Source: a bacterium (lineage in GTDB: Bacteria > Chloroflexota > Dormibacteria > Aeolococcales > Bog-877). From it: 64,000 nt of DNA. The notes under the pieces are model-generated. The model had not been told where the DNA came from. It worked only from the letters and a program-made list of their open reading frames with translations, and did no database searches. How positions within the stretch are numbered: position 1 is the stretch's first letter; every line of letters begins with the position of its first letter. The DNA lies in NCBI GenBank assembly GCA_021795235.1, contig JAJYPP010000003.1, positions 1 to 64,000 of the forward strand. The letters are read 5' to 3'. This document shows, one piece after another, positions 8,440-17,489 of the stretch. A program made the translations under genes and the position numbers.

Positions 8440-8832
8440 TTGGTAGTCCGGAGTCCCAAGAGTGAACAGCTGAACCGGAGAGGCCGACTCCTGGGCCTAT
8501 CGGGAGAGAACCCGAACTCGCCAGCCGACTTCACCAGCCAGGTGCTCCTGGTGATCGCGGCGATTCCACCAGGTGAGGTGCTGAGCTATGGCCAGGTGGC
8601 GATGCTGGCGGGAAGATCAGGGGCCGGCCGAGCGGTCGGCCGCATCCTCGCGCGATCGCACGGACTGCCCTGGTGGAGGGTCGTCACCGCCGGCGGTCGG
8701 CTGGTGCCGGGAATGGAGATCGATCAGGCCAGGCGGCTGGTGGAGGAGGGGATCCCGGCTCTGCCCGCCTCCGGCCCGCAGCCGCAGGTACGCCCACGGT
8801 GGTCGGGCGAGTCAGCGCGGGCCCGGGACTAG
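8440..8832 (+). CDS. Alkyltransferase-like protein (ATL, MGMT family)
   Basis: The MGMT C-terminal fold is plain: IPPGEVLSYGQVAMLAGRSGAGRAVGR is the DNA-binding helix-turn-helix region with the arginine finger, followed by LPWWRVV where methyltransferases have PCHRV. The active-site cysteine is replaced by Trp, which defines ATLs. These bind O6-alkylguanine and hand it to nucleotide excision repair instead of removing the alkyl group. The start is uncertain: TTG at 8440 gives 130 aa, while GTG at 8542 would give the compact ATL core of about 96 aa. Confidence 0.82.
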   Translation: MVVRSPKSEQLNRRGRLLGLSGENPNSPADFTSQVLLVIAAIPPGEVLSYGQVAMLAGRSGAGRAVGRILARSHGLPWWRVVTAGGRLVPGMEIDQARRLVEEGIPALPASGPQPQVRPRWSGESARARD

Positions 8833-8919
8833 CCGGTCGAGGGTGGACCTGGAGAACCAAAGGAGAGACCTACTGGGACCGCGGCTGCCTGCTCCCTGGC
8901 AAGCGCGCAGAGCTACCGA

Positions 8920-10344
8920 TCACGACCGCAGGTCGAGGATCCGCTTGGCCTTGCCCAAGGAGCGCTCCAGCGATCCCGGCTCCACCACGTCGGCGTCGAC
9001 AGTCACGCCGACCGCGTGCTTGACCCGGGCGATGAGCTCATCTCGGAGCCGATCCCGGCTCTCAGCGCTGGCCGCAGCGGGCACAGCCTCCACTCTGACC
9101 GTCATCTCATCCATGCGGCGGGGACGGCTCAGAACACATAGGAAGTGCGGGCTGAGACCAGGCGTCTTCAGCACGATCTCCTCGATCTGGGAGGGGAACA
9201 CGTTCACCCCTCGGACGATCATCATGTCGTCGGTCCGGCCGCGGATGCGCTCCATCCGGCGCATGGTCCTGGCGGTGCCGGGTAGCAGTCGGGTGAGGTC
9301 CCTGGTGCGGTAGCGCAGGAGAGGCATTGCCTCCTTGGTCAGGCTGGTTAGAACCAGCTCGCCGACATGCCCGTCGGGAAGAGGCTCGCCCGTCGCTGGA
9401 TCGACCACCTCAGGGTAGAAGTGATCCTCCCAGATGGTCAGACCGTCCTTGGTCTCCACGCACTCCTGGGCGACTCCCGGCCCCATCAACTCCGAGAGCC
9501 CGTAGATGTCCACCGCGTGCATGTCCGCCCGAACTTCAATCTCAGTTCTCATCTCCGCGGTCCATGGTTCGGCCCCGAAGATGCCGACCCTGAGCGAGGT
9601 TTCACTAGGGTCTATCCCCTGGCGGGCGAACTCATCCAGGATGACCAGCATGTATGACGGGGTCAGCATGATCACGTCGGCCCGAAGATCGCGGATCAGG
9701 GTCACCTGTCGTTCGGTGAGCCCTCCGGAGGCGGGTACCACCGTGCATCCGAGGCGCTCCGCGCCATAGTGGGCCCCGAGGCCCCCGGTGAAGAGGCCGT
9801 AGCCATAGGCGACATGGACCACGTCTCCCGGACGGCCTCCGGCAGCGCGGATGGACCGCGCCATCAGATCGGCCCAGGTATCGATGTCCGTCGCGGTGTA
9901 TCCGACGACAGTGGGACGGCCGGTGGTGCCACTCGAGGCGTGGATGCGGCTCAGCTGCTCGGGTGGCACCGCCAGAAGGCCGAGCGGGTAGTGGTCCCGA
10001 AGGTCGCTCTTGGCCGTAAACGGGAGCAGGCGGACATCTGCCAGGCTGGTGATGTCGGAGGGGTGCAGTCCCCTGCGGTCGAACTGCTCGCGATAGAAGG
10101 GGACCTTCTCGTAAACCCTCTCCACCGTGCTCCGCAGACGGATCAGTTGTAGGGATTGGAGCTCGTCCAGCGACGCCCGCTCGATTGGGTCCAACGATTC
10201 CGGCCTAAGCAGGTGGCCAATAGTCTTGTCAGCCTGGCTCGGGGGCAACGCTGACTGCGTGGCGGCCGTGCCATGCTCAGGTGTGGTGCCACAGGGATAT
10301 CCACCGCCACACATCTGTTCCGTTTCTGCTATACTTGTTGTCAT
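8920..10344 (-). CDS. paaK: Phenylacetate-CoA ligase PaaK
   Basis: PaaK activates phenylacetate to phenylacetyl-CoA with ATP, the first step of the aerobic pathway whose oxygenase is encoded at 2920-6505. The P-loop-like ASSGTTGRPTVVGYT and the AMP-binding DIYGLSELMGPG and YRTRDLTRLL motifs are intact, and RTDDMMIVRGVNVFPSQIE is the ligase hinge typical of PaaK. At 474 aa it carries an N-terminal extension of about 40 residues compared with shorter family members. The ATG at 10344 is preceded by GCGGGGAC. It is read in the same direction as the paa operon but is separated from it by rightward genes. Confidence 0.93.
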   Translation of the reverse strand: MTTSIAETEQMCGGGYPCGTTPEHGTAATQSALPPSQADKTIGHLLRPESLDPIERASLDELQSLQLIRLRSTVERVYEKVPFYREQFDRRGLHPSDITSLADVRLLPFTAKSDLRDHYPLGLLAVPPEQLSRIHASSGTTGRPTVVGYTATDIDTWADLMARSIRAAGGRPGDVVHVAYGYGLFTGGLGAHYGAERLGCTVVPASGGLTERQVTLIRDLRADVIMLTPSYMLVILDEFARQGIDPSETSLRVGIFGAEPWTAEMRTEIEVRADMHAVDIYGLSELMGPGVAQECVETKDGLTIWEDHFYPEVVDPATGEPLPDGHVGELVLTSLTKEAMPLLRYRTRDLTRLLPGTARTMRRMERIRGRTDDMMIVRGVNVFPSQIEEIVLKTPGLSPHFLCVLSRPRRMDEMTVRVEAVPAAASAESRDRLRDELIARVKHAVGVTVDADVVEPGSLERSLGKAKRILDLRS

Positions 10345-10716
10345 GTCCCCGCTCTCGCCATTGTCACCAACTCACTGCGGTGATGGGCGCCATCGTCTCA
10401 CTGTTTCGCATCCCCCGGGTCCTGCCTGGGGTTCAGAAGCTGCCAGGCTCGCCCTGGCCCAGATCCCAGGGCTTCAAGCAGCCCTGGCCGAGTCAAGTGC
10501 TGCTCCGCCAGAACGTCTCCGCAGACGTCGCGACGGGAGGGCACAGGCCAGCGCCAGGAGGCGCCGGGCTGCTCGGCAAAGTGCCGGGTCGGCACCTCCG
10601 ACCACTCCGGATGAGCTCCCAACGGCACTCGCCCGAGGGGACCACGCCGGCGCATTGGTGGTGTCTGCCGGACCTGACCAACGTCTTGCCCAAGGACAAG
10701 ACTTATGGCCAGGTGC
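10345..10716. other. Gene-free stretch between the thioesterase and paaK
   Basis: I find no convincing gene here. Open frames on both strands are arginine- and proline-rich and match no family I know. On the plus strand a TATACT hexamer occurs near 10329-10334, inside the start of paaK, but nothing downstream would use it. The stretch probably holds the promoter of paaK. Confidence 0.5.
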
Positions 10717-11241
10717 TTAGGAGAGAACTCTTTCATCGCCACCTCCTACAGCCGCGCCCCCATCTTTTCCAAGTGGGTCAAGGGCCAGGGTCCGCCCCAG
10801 ACTGCGCGACCGACCTCGGAACTCGACCAGGCACTCTCCGTCGGAGAGCCGTCTGATGGTCACGTCGTAGATCCCGGATCGCCCCTGCAGAGCCCGCTCG
10901 GTGGCGACGGCCTCCAGTACGTCGCCCTCGTGGGCGGTCTGGAGGAAAGTGATGTCGGCACCGGCGGCCACTGTCACCTGCCCATAGGTGTTGCACGCGA
11001 AGGCGAAGGCGCTGTCGGCCAGGGTGAAGAGGTACCCGCCGTGGCAGATGCGATGCCCGTTGAGCATCGTGGGGGCCACCGTCATCAGAACTCGAGCTCT
11101 GCCCGGGGCGACCTCAACCACCTCCATTCCCAGGGCTCTCGAGGCGGAGTCCGCAGCCATCAAGGACTTGGCGCAGCGCTCTGCGAGCGTTTGTGCGGCC
11201 TCGGGGCTGGGGCCCCGATCAGGTGACCCAGATGGCATCAT
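10717..11241 (-). CDS. PaaI-type hotdog-fold acyl-CoA thioesterase
   Basis: This hotdog-fold protein has the PaaI signature MLNGHRICHGGYLFTLADSAFAFACN, in which HGG and the following Asp form the catalytic region. PaaI hydrolyses phenylacetyl-CoA and ring-hydroxylated thioesters and releases CoA from dead-end products. ATG at 11241 (followed directly by another ATG) gives 174 residues, in line with the family's 135-160 plus a C-terminal tail. The frame extends to 11337 but that N-terminus looks non-coding. It lies upstream of paaK in the same direction. Confidence 0.85.
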   Translation of the reverse strand: MMPSGSPDRGPSPEAAQTLAERCAKSLMAADSASRALGMEVVEVAPGRARVLMTVAPTMLNGHRICHGGYLFTLADSAFAFACNTYGQVTVAAGADITFLQTAHEGDVLEAVATERALQGRSGIYDVTIRRLSDGECLVEFRGRSRSLGRTLALDPLGKDGGAAVGGGDERVLS

Positions 11242-11379
11242 CGCCACAAGTTTAGGGCTGCCCCGCCCGGGTCCGGTCGCTCTCAGACCATTCGGTGTTC
11301 TGGAGCTGCGTTCCAGGCCCGATCGACATCCGAGCAAGCGCTGCTCGGTGCGGTGGGCACGGGCGATGGGCCACGCGCC

Positions 11380-12087
11380 CTACTTGGAGTCTGCCGACGA
11401 CGGGACCGCCTGAAGCACCGGGTTGGGATGTTGGTCCCCATGGCCCAGCTTCGGCCAAGCCAGCGCGATGAACACCACCAGGGCCACCCCGACAGACGAG
11501 AACACGTACCAGGGCCACGGCCCCATCAGAAGGAGGGGGCTCCAGGTGGGGGGAGGTTCCCGCAGGAACATGTAGTCGCCACCGGTCGCCAGGTTCGCAA
11601 CGCCAGCTACCATGGCCCAGATGACGGTTGCCGCACAGGCACGCCCGATCGACGGAGCGCCAAGACGCAGACTGCGATCGAACAGCAGCAGCAGGCCGTA
11701 GAACAGCAGCGTCCCATGGTCCACGTAGAAGGCGTAGAAGAGCGGGGAGGGCGCCGAAGCGCCGATCGCGGGGAAGCTAAGACCGAGGAGACCCGCCGGA
11801 ATACTCCACAGGTAGGCGAGTTCCACAAACCACCTCATGCGGGGCAGGACCAGAGATACGGCGCAGACGATGGTGGTGATGTCGGAGAGCTGCAGGGGCA
11901 GGGTCGAAGCCGCCGCCCACTGGTGGATCTCAATCGGCCAGAGCATGACCACCAATTCACTGCCGACAAGTGCCACCAAGATCACACCCCGCAACCACGT
12001 TGGCGGCGAGCGACGCCGCAGCCACAGGCAGGCGGCCCCGCCCAGCACCCCGGGCAGCACCAACGGAGCCGACGAATCGAAGGTCAT
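11380..12087 (-). CDS. YwaF-like (TIGR02206) integral membrane protein
   Basis: The 235-aa protein has six or seven hydrophobic helices. LPLQLSDITTIVCAVSL and FYVDHGTLLFYGLLLLFDR are the conserved LPL-x-LC/SD and HG motifs of the YwaF/TIGR02206 family, whose function is unknown. It begins with ATG at 12087 and stands alone. No neighbour suggests a pathway. Confidence 0.75.
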   Translation of the reverse strand: MTFDSSAPLVLPGVLGGAACLWLRRRSPPTWLRGVILVALVGSELVVMLWPIEIHQWAAASTLPLQLSDITTIVCAVSLVLPRMRWFVELAYLWSIPAGLLGLSFPAIGASAPSPLFYAFYVDHGTLLFYGLLLLFDRSLRLGAPSIGRACAATVIWAMVAGVANLATGGDYMFLREPPPTWSPLLLMGPWPWYVFSSVGVALVVFIALAWPKLGHGDQHPNPVLQAVPSSADSK

Positions 12088-12284
12088 GGTGGCATGGGAA
12101 CCTCAGTCACCTCTGCCACAAAGATAGACCAGTCTGGCCCCGGGTCGCACCCCAGCACAGGGGAGCATGTGTTCGTACAAGTAATCGACGTCGCTACAAT
12201 CGCCGCCCACGACCTGCGCCGGACCCCTCCGCCACCTGGGCTACGTCGACCGCCGGTGGTTCCAGGAGATCCTGGAGGGCGCGG

Positions 12285-12551
12285 ATCTGCCGCCGCCACG
12301 AACCGGCAGCCACGGTCAACGCGGAATTCACCCTGCAGGTAGGGACCGACATCATCCAGCTGGTCACCAACTACCGTCTGACTTGCCCCGCAAGGCGCCT
12401 GATCTTTGCGATCCGGGAACTGGACGGCATGTCCAAGAGACCGCGTCGGAGCGTGTCCAGCCCCTGGGTGATGCTGCACATGGTCGAGCCGCCCCAGAGT
12501 GGCCATCTGGACATCCTGCGAGAGCTCAACGACGAGGTACCCGGCTGGTGA
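12285..12551 (+). pseudogene. Possible gene remnant, family not recognised
   Basis: The frame ending in TGA at 12549-12551 reads like real protein: FTLQVGTDIIQLVTNYRL then IFAIRELDGMSKRPRRS and WVMLHMVEPPQSGHLD. A different frame just upstream (near 12226-12285) reads YVDRRWFQEILEGADLP, suggesting a frameshift between the two. I cannot assign a family, and no start codon is evident. Confidence 0.3.
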
Positions 12552-12679
12552 CTCCGCGGCTGGCGGGGAGGGGTGGACGGGCGCTGTTCGATCTCGGGGT
12601 ATGCCGTGGGCTAGTGATAAGGTCTCTTATCTATAGCTCATGGCTGAACGCCGGGGAGACCTCAATCCCCGCCGCCGCT

Positions 12680-12720
12680 GCAAGTCCGGGGTCCGCCCCT
12701 GGGCCGCGGCCCGGACTTGC
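12680..12720. repeat. Perfect 11-bp inverted repeat with 19-nt spacer
   Basis: GCAAGTCCGGG at 12680-12690 pairs with CCCGGACTTGC at 12710-12720. There is no T-tract on either side, so it is not a typical intrinsic terminator. It may be a mobile-element end or a regulator site in the decayed stretch. Confidence 0.55.
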
Positions 12721-13158
12721 CAGGCGCGATCAGCAGGCCATTCCACGAGTGCCTGACGCCCCAGCCACTGCCGCTCCAGGGTTGCCGACTGGTGCCAGAG
12801 GAATGCGCTTCAGTAAGGGATGATGAACTTGAAGGCGTCGGCGGGACTGCGAGCCATTCATCCGGCGACCGCATACTCAGGAGGCTCGTAGCAGTGGGTC
12901 AGGGACGGGATGCTCCCCGTGCCGGCACGCAGGGCCGTGGGCCTGGTCCTGGGCTTGGCCGACGCGCCCGGCTCAGCCGCCACCGCCGGCAGCGTCGTCG
13001 TCTCCGCCCGCGTCTCCTCGGCGGTCCAGAGCGTCGACATCGACCAGTGGCTGTGCTTGCGGTACCGCGTCTGGCTCTGTGCCTTGAAGTTCACCCGGAT
13101 GCGTCACCTAACCTCGGTGTATGGGACAGCGATCCGGGGTTTCCGACCGTAGCGTTGG

Positions 13159-13461
13159 CTACCCCTTGCTCTGTTGGCTCCCCGCCGCGTACTGCGCTAG
13201 CAACCTCCGCACCACCGCCGACAGGGTGGTCCCTTCGCCCTCCGCCCGCTGACGTGCTGCGACGTGGACATCGGCGGGGACACGGGTGTTGACCTTCGGT
13301 GACTCCCCGTGAGCTTCCCCTTTGGCGGGGCGGCCGGGGCGTAGGTAGACGCGCCGAGCCAGGGAGATGTCATAGCCGGCCGTTGCTTCTCGCGACAGCT
13401 CCTCCTCCAGCTCCGGGGTGAGAACCGTCCCGTCTTTCAAGACGAAGGCTGGGTTCGCCAT
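13159..13461 (-). CDS. Ribbon-helix-helix (CopG-like) antitoxin
   Basis: This is a 100-aa protein with an N-terminal toxin-binding half (LKDGTVLTPELEEELSREA...RRVYLRPGRPAKGE) and a C-terminal ribbon-helix-helix (SPKVNTRVPADVHVAARQRA...TLSAVVRRLLAQYA). It matches a type II antitoxin layout frequent in Actinomycetota. Its ATG at 13461 lies inside the end of the upstream toxin frame, so the two genes are translationally coupled. As antitoxins of this type bind their own promoter, it probably autoregulates. The partner toxin is broken. Confidence 0.72.
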   Translation of the reverse strand: MANPAFVLKDGTVLTPELEEELSREATAGYDISLARRVYLRPGRPAKGEAHGESPKVNTRVPADVHVAARQRAEGEGTTLSAVVRRLLAQYAAGSQQSKG

Positions 13462-13723
13462 GGCACGGCCTCCTCGTACTCGCGTCGATACTTCTCTCGC
13501 AGCTTCATCGCGTGGATTACCCGCGGGTCGCCGACTGCGTTGGCCACCGCGACCACCTCCAGAGGGACGCCGTAGGCGTCATCGCCGAGGTAGACGACCC
13601 GGCCTTGCCCGACCCCCCGACCGGTGCCGGCTGGCCGAATACCAACCCGCAGTGCTCGATGACGAAGCGCATCTGCTCATCGGTGATTCCATGTTTTCGA
13701 GCCGCCCGTGTGATCTGGATGAC
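13437..13723 (-). pseudogene. Type II toxin, frameshifted
   Basis: The first part reads VIQITRAARKHGITDEQMRF and then IEHCGLVFGQPAPVGG. The frame is lost at a run of six G (13613-13618 on the plus strand, as C), and the continuation RVVYLGDDAYGVPLEVVAVA plus VIHAMKLREKYRREYEEA is in another frame and runs to a TGA at 13437-13439. The D-x-A-x-G-V-P-L-E-V and IHAMKLR-x-KYR motifs are characteristic of a small toxin usually paired with this antitoxin. The expected start codon position is GTC, which is not a start, so both the start and the frame appear lost. Confidence 0.7.
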
Positions 13724-13863
13724 TGCCCCACTCCTAACTGTATGGCAGTTTAGCGCCCTGCCTGTGCTTGCGGGATTGCACCTCCTCCTCAGCACAAACT
13801 GTGCGGATGACATGCTGGGCCGGGCTGGGCTGGAGTCGTGGAGATGGAGGGCTTGCAGCTGTG

Positions 13864-14225
13864 ATGACCGTCCAGAAGATCGCTGCCGGGGACACCGTGC
13901 GCTAGGTCGCGTACCTTGCCAGCCAGGGGCCCGAGCGCCGTCGCGGCGACTACTACCTGGGACATGAGGGTCGGCCCGCCGAGGGTCCCGGCCAGTGGCT
14001 CGGCCAGGGCGCCACCGCCCTCGGCCTCTCCGGCGAAGTGCAGCGCGAAGACCTCCTCTCCCTCTGGCAGGGCCGGGACCCCCGCTCCGGCGAGCAGCTG
14101 GTCCGCTTTGCCCACGGCGTCCACACAGCCGCCGCCGACTGCACCTTCTCCGCGCCCAAATCAGTCGCCGTCGTCTGGGCCATCGGCGATGAGAAGACCA
14201 GGGAGCGGACTCCACTACGGCTCCC
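13864..14225 (+). pseudogene. TrwC/TraI-type (MOBF) conjugative relaxase, N-terminal remnant
   Basis: From ATG at 13864 the frame reads MTVQKIAAGDTVR, then an in-frame TAG at 13903-13905, then GDYYLGHEGRPAEGPGQWLG, LWQGRDPRSGEQLVRFAHG and DCTFSAPKSVAVVWAIGDEK. These are the N-terminal motifs of TrwC relaxases, which nick plasmid DNA at oriT. The remaining hundreds of residues are missing. The fragment shows that a conjugative or mobilisable element once sat here. Confidence 0.78.
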
Positions 14226-14341
14226 TTCAGCCTCACCAGGGATTGGCGGATGAGGCGCCGGGTCTCGCCGCCGAGTGTGGCGTGGCCGAGCGCCCTGGCG
14301 GCGTCGCCAAGGCTGAACGCCTCTCGCCGGTCGGAAGGGCA

Positions 14342-14464
14342 TCATTCTCTGATGTAGCGGGTGGTCAGCTCCGCGTAGAGACGTTGGTCGGCCACTGTCA
14401 GCGCGTGGCCGGCGACCTGCCGGAGCTGGCGGCCGTACAGGACCGTCGGGGCGATGAGTTCCAT
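14342..14464 (-). CDS. Short ORF downstream of the rhodanese, unknown
   Basis: This frame reads MELIAPTVLYGRQLRQVAGH and ends in TTRYIRE. It looks protein-like and the frame is open further upstream to 14581, inside the rhodanese gene. At about 40 aa from the ATG it may be a small protein co-transcribed with the rhodanese or the tail of a lost gene of the adjoining island. I do not recognise it. Confidence 0.3.
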   Translation of the reverse strand: MELIAPTVLYGRQLRQVAGHALTVADQRLYAELTTRYIRE

Positions 14465-14538
14465 CTGGATCGGCCGAACGCGGATGTCCCATAGGGGAAC
14501 CCGTGGAAGTTCGGTTCCGAGCCGCCAGGCCGCTCCGG

Positions 14539-14850
14539 TTACTGCTTGCCCAAAGACAGCGGTCGGCCGGCCTTGGTCCAAGCGCGAGTGCCTCCGCGCA
14601 CGGACCGGGCGTCGATCCCGGCCCGTGCCATGCCCTGGGCGGCAGCGTAGCTGCGATGGCCGCTGGCGCAGATCACATACACGGGCCGGTCCTTGGGTAG
14701 GTCCCGAATCCGCAGCGGCACCACGCCCAATGGGATCAGCTGGGCTCCTGGCACATGTCCGCGGCGGTACTCGTGCGGCTCGCGGACGTCCACCACTGGG
14801 GCGCCGCTGGCGTGCGCGACCGCAAATGCGTCGATTTCAACTTCTTGCAC
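14539..14850 (-). CDS. Single-domain rhodanese (sulfurtransferase)
   Basis: This is a 103-aa single rhodanese domain. VVDVREPHEYRRGHVPGA is the first conserved block, and VICASGHRSYAAAQ holds the catalytic Cys in a six-residue loop (CASGHRS), as in sulfurtransferases moving persulfide sulfur. The start is GTG at 14850, with GGAGG 6 nt upstream. It is divergent from a CsoR/CstR-like repressor across an operator, a layout known from persulfide-responsive cst-type loci. A role in reactive sulfur handling is inferred from that context. Confidence 0.85.
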   Translation of the reverse strand: MQEVEIDAFAVAHASGAPVVDVREPHEYRRGHVPGAQLIPLGVVPLRIRDLPKDRPVYVICASGHRSYAAAQGMARAGIDARSVRGGTRAWTKAGRPLSLGKQ

Positions 14851-14865
14851 CGAATGCCTCCATAA

Positions 14866-15249
<384 letters not shown>

Positions 15250-15262
15250 CCAGACCAGGGGC

Positions 15263-15285
15263 GGCCCCGGCGCCCCTTCGGGGCC
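15263..15285 (+). terminator. Hairpin after the CsoR-like gene
   Basis: GGCCCCG and CGGGGCC form a 7-bp stem 14 nt after the repressor's stop codon. There is no T-run, so it may act as a weak or Rho-assisted terminator. Confidence 0.4.
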
Positions 15286-15488
15286 ACCATCCTGGTCGTC
15301 GATGGATCATTAGAGGGAACGCCTGAGGCCCCTGGGCAGCCATGCGGCGGCGGTGACCTGGGAGGAGCCGCCGCCACCTCGAGGCCAGCCCCTCACCTTC
15401 GCCGGCCGACATCCTCCAGCACTCAGCACCAGAGGATGTCGGTGGTCTGAGGAACTTCCGCCGCACTCACGATCGGCACGGGAGGGCC

Positions 15489-17489
15489 ATGTTTTGGCAA
15501 GCTAAGGCGGTGCAACGCATGCCCAGCAGATCCGCTCCCCCTCCCCTCCCCTCTAGCATCCGCCGAGTCCAGATCGCGGAGATCACACCAGCCGTCGACT
15601 GCGGTCGGCGGCCGGCCAAGGCTGCTCAGGGCGAGACGGTTCCGATCAAGGCCCGCATCTTCTGCGACGGTCGGTCGCGACTCAGGGCCCGGGTGCTGTG
15701 GCGAGGCCTTGGCTCTAGCCCCGAGGCCTGGCGGGCCTCGTTCCTGATCCCAGGCTACGATGACTTCTGGTATGGGGAGGTGTCATTTCCCAAGATCGGC
15801 CCCGCGGAGTATCGGGTCGAGGCCTGGGAGGATCACTTCGGCACCTGGCGGGCGGACATCCTCAGGCGGATTGAGGTCGGGGCCGATCCCGGTCCCGAGC
15901 TGGAGGCCGGCTGGGACCTTCTCGAGCGCAGCCTGCGACGCATCCCCCCACCCCACCGCTTTCGGATCGCCGAGCAAGGACGGGCCAGCCGCCGCGCGGA
16001 CCAGGACCAGCAGCTGGGGTTCTTGACGGCCGAGCGCTTGGTGGAGCTACTGGGAGAGATCGTTCCAGCTCGAGCGGTCGCGCAGAGTCAGCCGCTGCCG
16101 ATGTGGGTGGAGCGGACCCGGGCGATGGCGGGTGCGTGGTATGAGCTCTTCCCCCGCTCTCAGGGCTCCGATGGCACGCACTCGGGGACGTTGCGGAGCA
16201 CCGCTGCCGCGCTGCCGGACATAGCCGCCATGGGATTCGACATCGTCTACCTGCCGCCCATTCATCCCATCGGCGAGACCAACCGACGAGGCGCCAACAA
16301 CGCGGCCGTGGCTGGCCCGGGGGATCCCGGGAGCCCCTGGGCAATAGGTTCGCAGGCGGGCGGCCACACCGCGATCCACCCGGAGCTGGGAACCCTCGAC
16401 GACTTTCGTCACTTGCTAGCAACGGCAGAAGCTCTCGGTATGGAGATCGCGCTGGACTACGCTCTGCAGTGCTCGCCCGACCATCCCTGGGTCCGCGAGC
16501 ACCCAGACTGGTTCGCCCACCGTCCCGACGGCACCATTCGCCCGGCCGAGAACCCACCCAAGCGGTACGACGACATCTACCCGTTGGACTTCAGCTGCCG
16601 CAGTTGGAGATCCCTGTGGGAGGCCTGCTACCAGATCCTCGAGCACTGGATAGCCCAGGGGGTGCGTATTTTCCGAGTCGACAACCCCCACACCAAGCCA
16701 GTTCCCTTCTGGGCATGGGTGATCGCCAGGCTCCGCCAGGAGCATCCAGAGGTCGTTCTCCTGGCGGAGGCGTTCACCCGCCCGGCGATGATGCGGGAAC
16801 TGGGCAGACTGGGCTTCTCGCAGTCGTACACCTACTTCACTTGGCGCACCACCAAGGATGAGTTGACCGCCTACCTGACCGAACTGTCCACGGAAACCGT
16901 CGACTACCTCCGACCCAATCTGTTCGCCAATACCCCGGACATCCTCACCGAGGAGTTGCAACGGGGCGGTCCCGGAGCATTCCGCTACCGGTTGCTGCTG
17001 GCCGCCACCCTGGGCGCCAGCTACGGTATCTACAGCGGATTCGAGCTGGCCGAGGGAGATGCTGTGCACGACGGCCGGGAGGAATACCTAGACTCCGAGA
17101 AGTATCAATTCCGCCCGCGTGACTTCACCGCGGCGCACAGCCTTCGCCCCCTCATCGCCAGGGTCAACGAGATCCGCCGCCAGCACCCATGTCTCCGTCA
17201 GTTCCGCAGGCTCGACTTCCACTGGAGCGACGATCCGGCCATCATGTGCTACTCAAAGACGACCCCAGGGCTGGACGATGCGCTACTGATGGTGGTCAAC
17301 CTCGACCCTTGGCAGGCCCACGCGACCACCGTGCACCTCGACTTGGCCAAGTTGGGAGTCGGCTCCGACGAGCGCTTCTCGGTGCGCGACCTGCTCACTG
17401 GTGAGGAGTTCAGCTGGCAGGGTCCGCACAATTACGTTAGCCTGGATCCGCGCAGGTATCCCGGGCACATTCTCCAGGTCGGCTCATGA
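15489..17489 (+). CDS. glgE: Alpha-1,4-glucan:maltose-1-phosphate maltosyltransferase GlgE
   Basis: GlgE (GH13_3) adds maltosyl units from maltose-1-phosphate to the non-reducing ends of alpha-glucan. The N-terminal all-beta domain S ([18 protein letters not shown]) precedes the GH13 barrel. The nucleophile Asp lies in [15 protein letters not shown] (about residue 397), the acid Glu in [13 protein letters not shown] (about 424), and FANTPDIL holds the third catalytic Asp region. YDDIYPLDF and [11 protein letters not shown] are GlgE-specific. At 666 aa it is of normal length. ATG at 15489 follows GGGAGGG; ATG at 15519 is an alternative. It leads the operon with treS, mak and glgB. Confidence 0.94.
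   Translation: MFWQAKAVQRMPSRSAPPPLPSSIRRVQIAEITPAVDCGRRPAKAAQGETVPIKARIFCDGRSRLRARVLWRGLGSSPEAWRASFLIPGYDDFWYGEVSFPKIGPAEYRVEAWEDHFGTWRADILRRIEVGADPGPELEAGWDLLERSLRRIPPPHRFRIAEQGRASRRADQDQQLGFLTAERLVELLGEIVPARAVAQSQPLPMWVERTRAMAGAWYELFPRSQGSDGTHSGTLRSTAAALPDIAAMGFDIVYLPPIHPIGETNRRGANNAAVAGPGDPGSPWAIGSQAGGHTAIHPELGTLDDFRHLLATAEALGMEIALDYALQCSPDHPWVREHPDWFAHRPDGTIRPAENPPKRYDDIYPLDFSCRSWRSLWEACYQILEHWIAQGVRIFRVDNPHTKPVPFWAWVIARLRQEHPEVVLLAEAFTRPAMMRELGRLGFSQSYTYFTWRTTKDELTAYLTELSTETVDYLRPNLFANTPDILTEELQRGGPGAFRYRLLLAATLGASYGIYSGFELAEGDAVHDGREEYLDSEKYQFRPRDFTAAHSLRPLIARVNEIRRQHPCLRQFRRLDFHWSDDPAIMCYSKTTPGLDDALLMVVNLDPWQAHATTVHLDLAKLGVGSDERFSVRDLLTGEEFSWQGPHNYVSLDPRRYPGHILQVGS

Larger units (their letters stand above)
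12088..13158. other. Gene-poor, decayed stretch of about 1.1 kb
   Basis: No intact gene is supported here. There is a possible gene remnant at 12285-12551 and a perfect inverted repeat at 12680-12720; the rest reads as scattered low-quality frames on both strands. Together with the broken toxin and relaxase immediately downstream, it looks like the edge of a decaying integrated element. Confidence 0.55.

Noticed and set aside
12858-13152. Small overlapping frames on both strands
   Set aside because: Neither has a ribosome site or family resemblance, and both lie in the decayed stretch.
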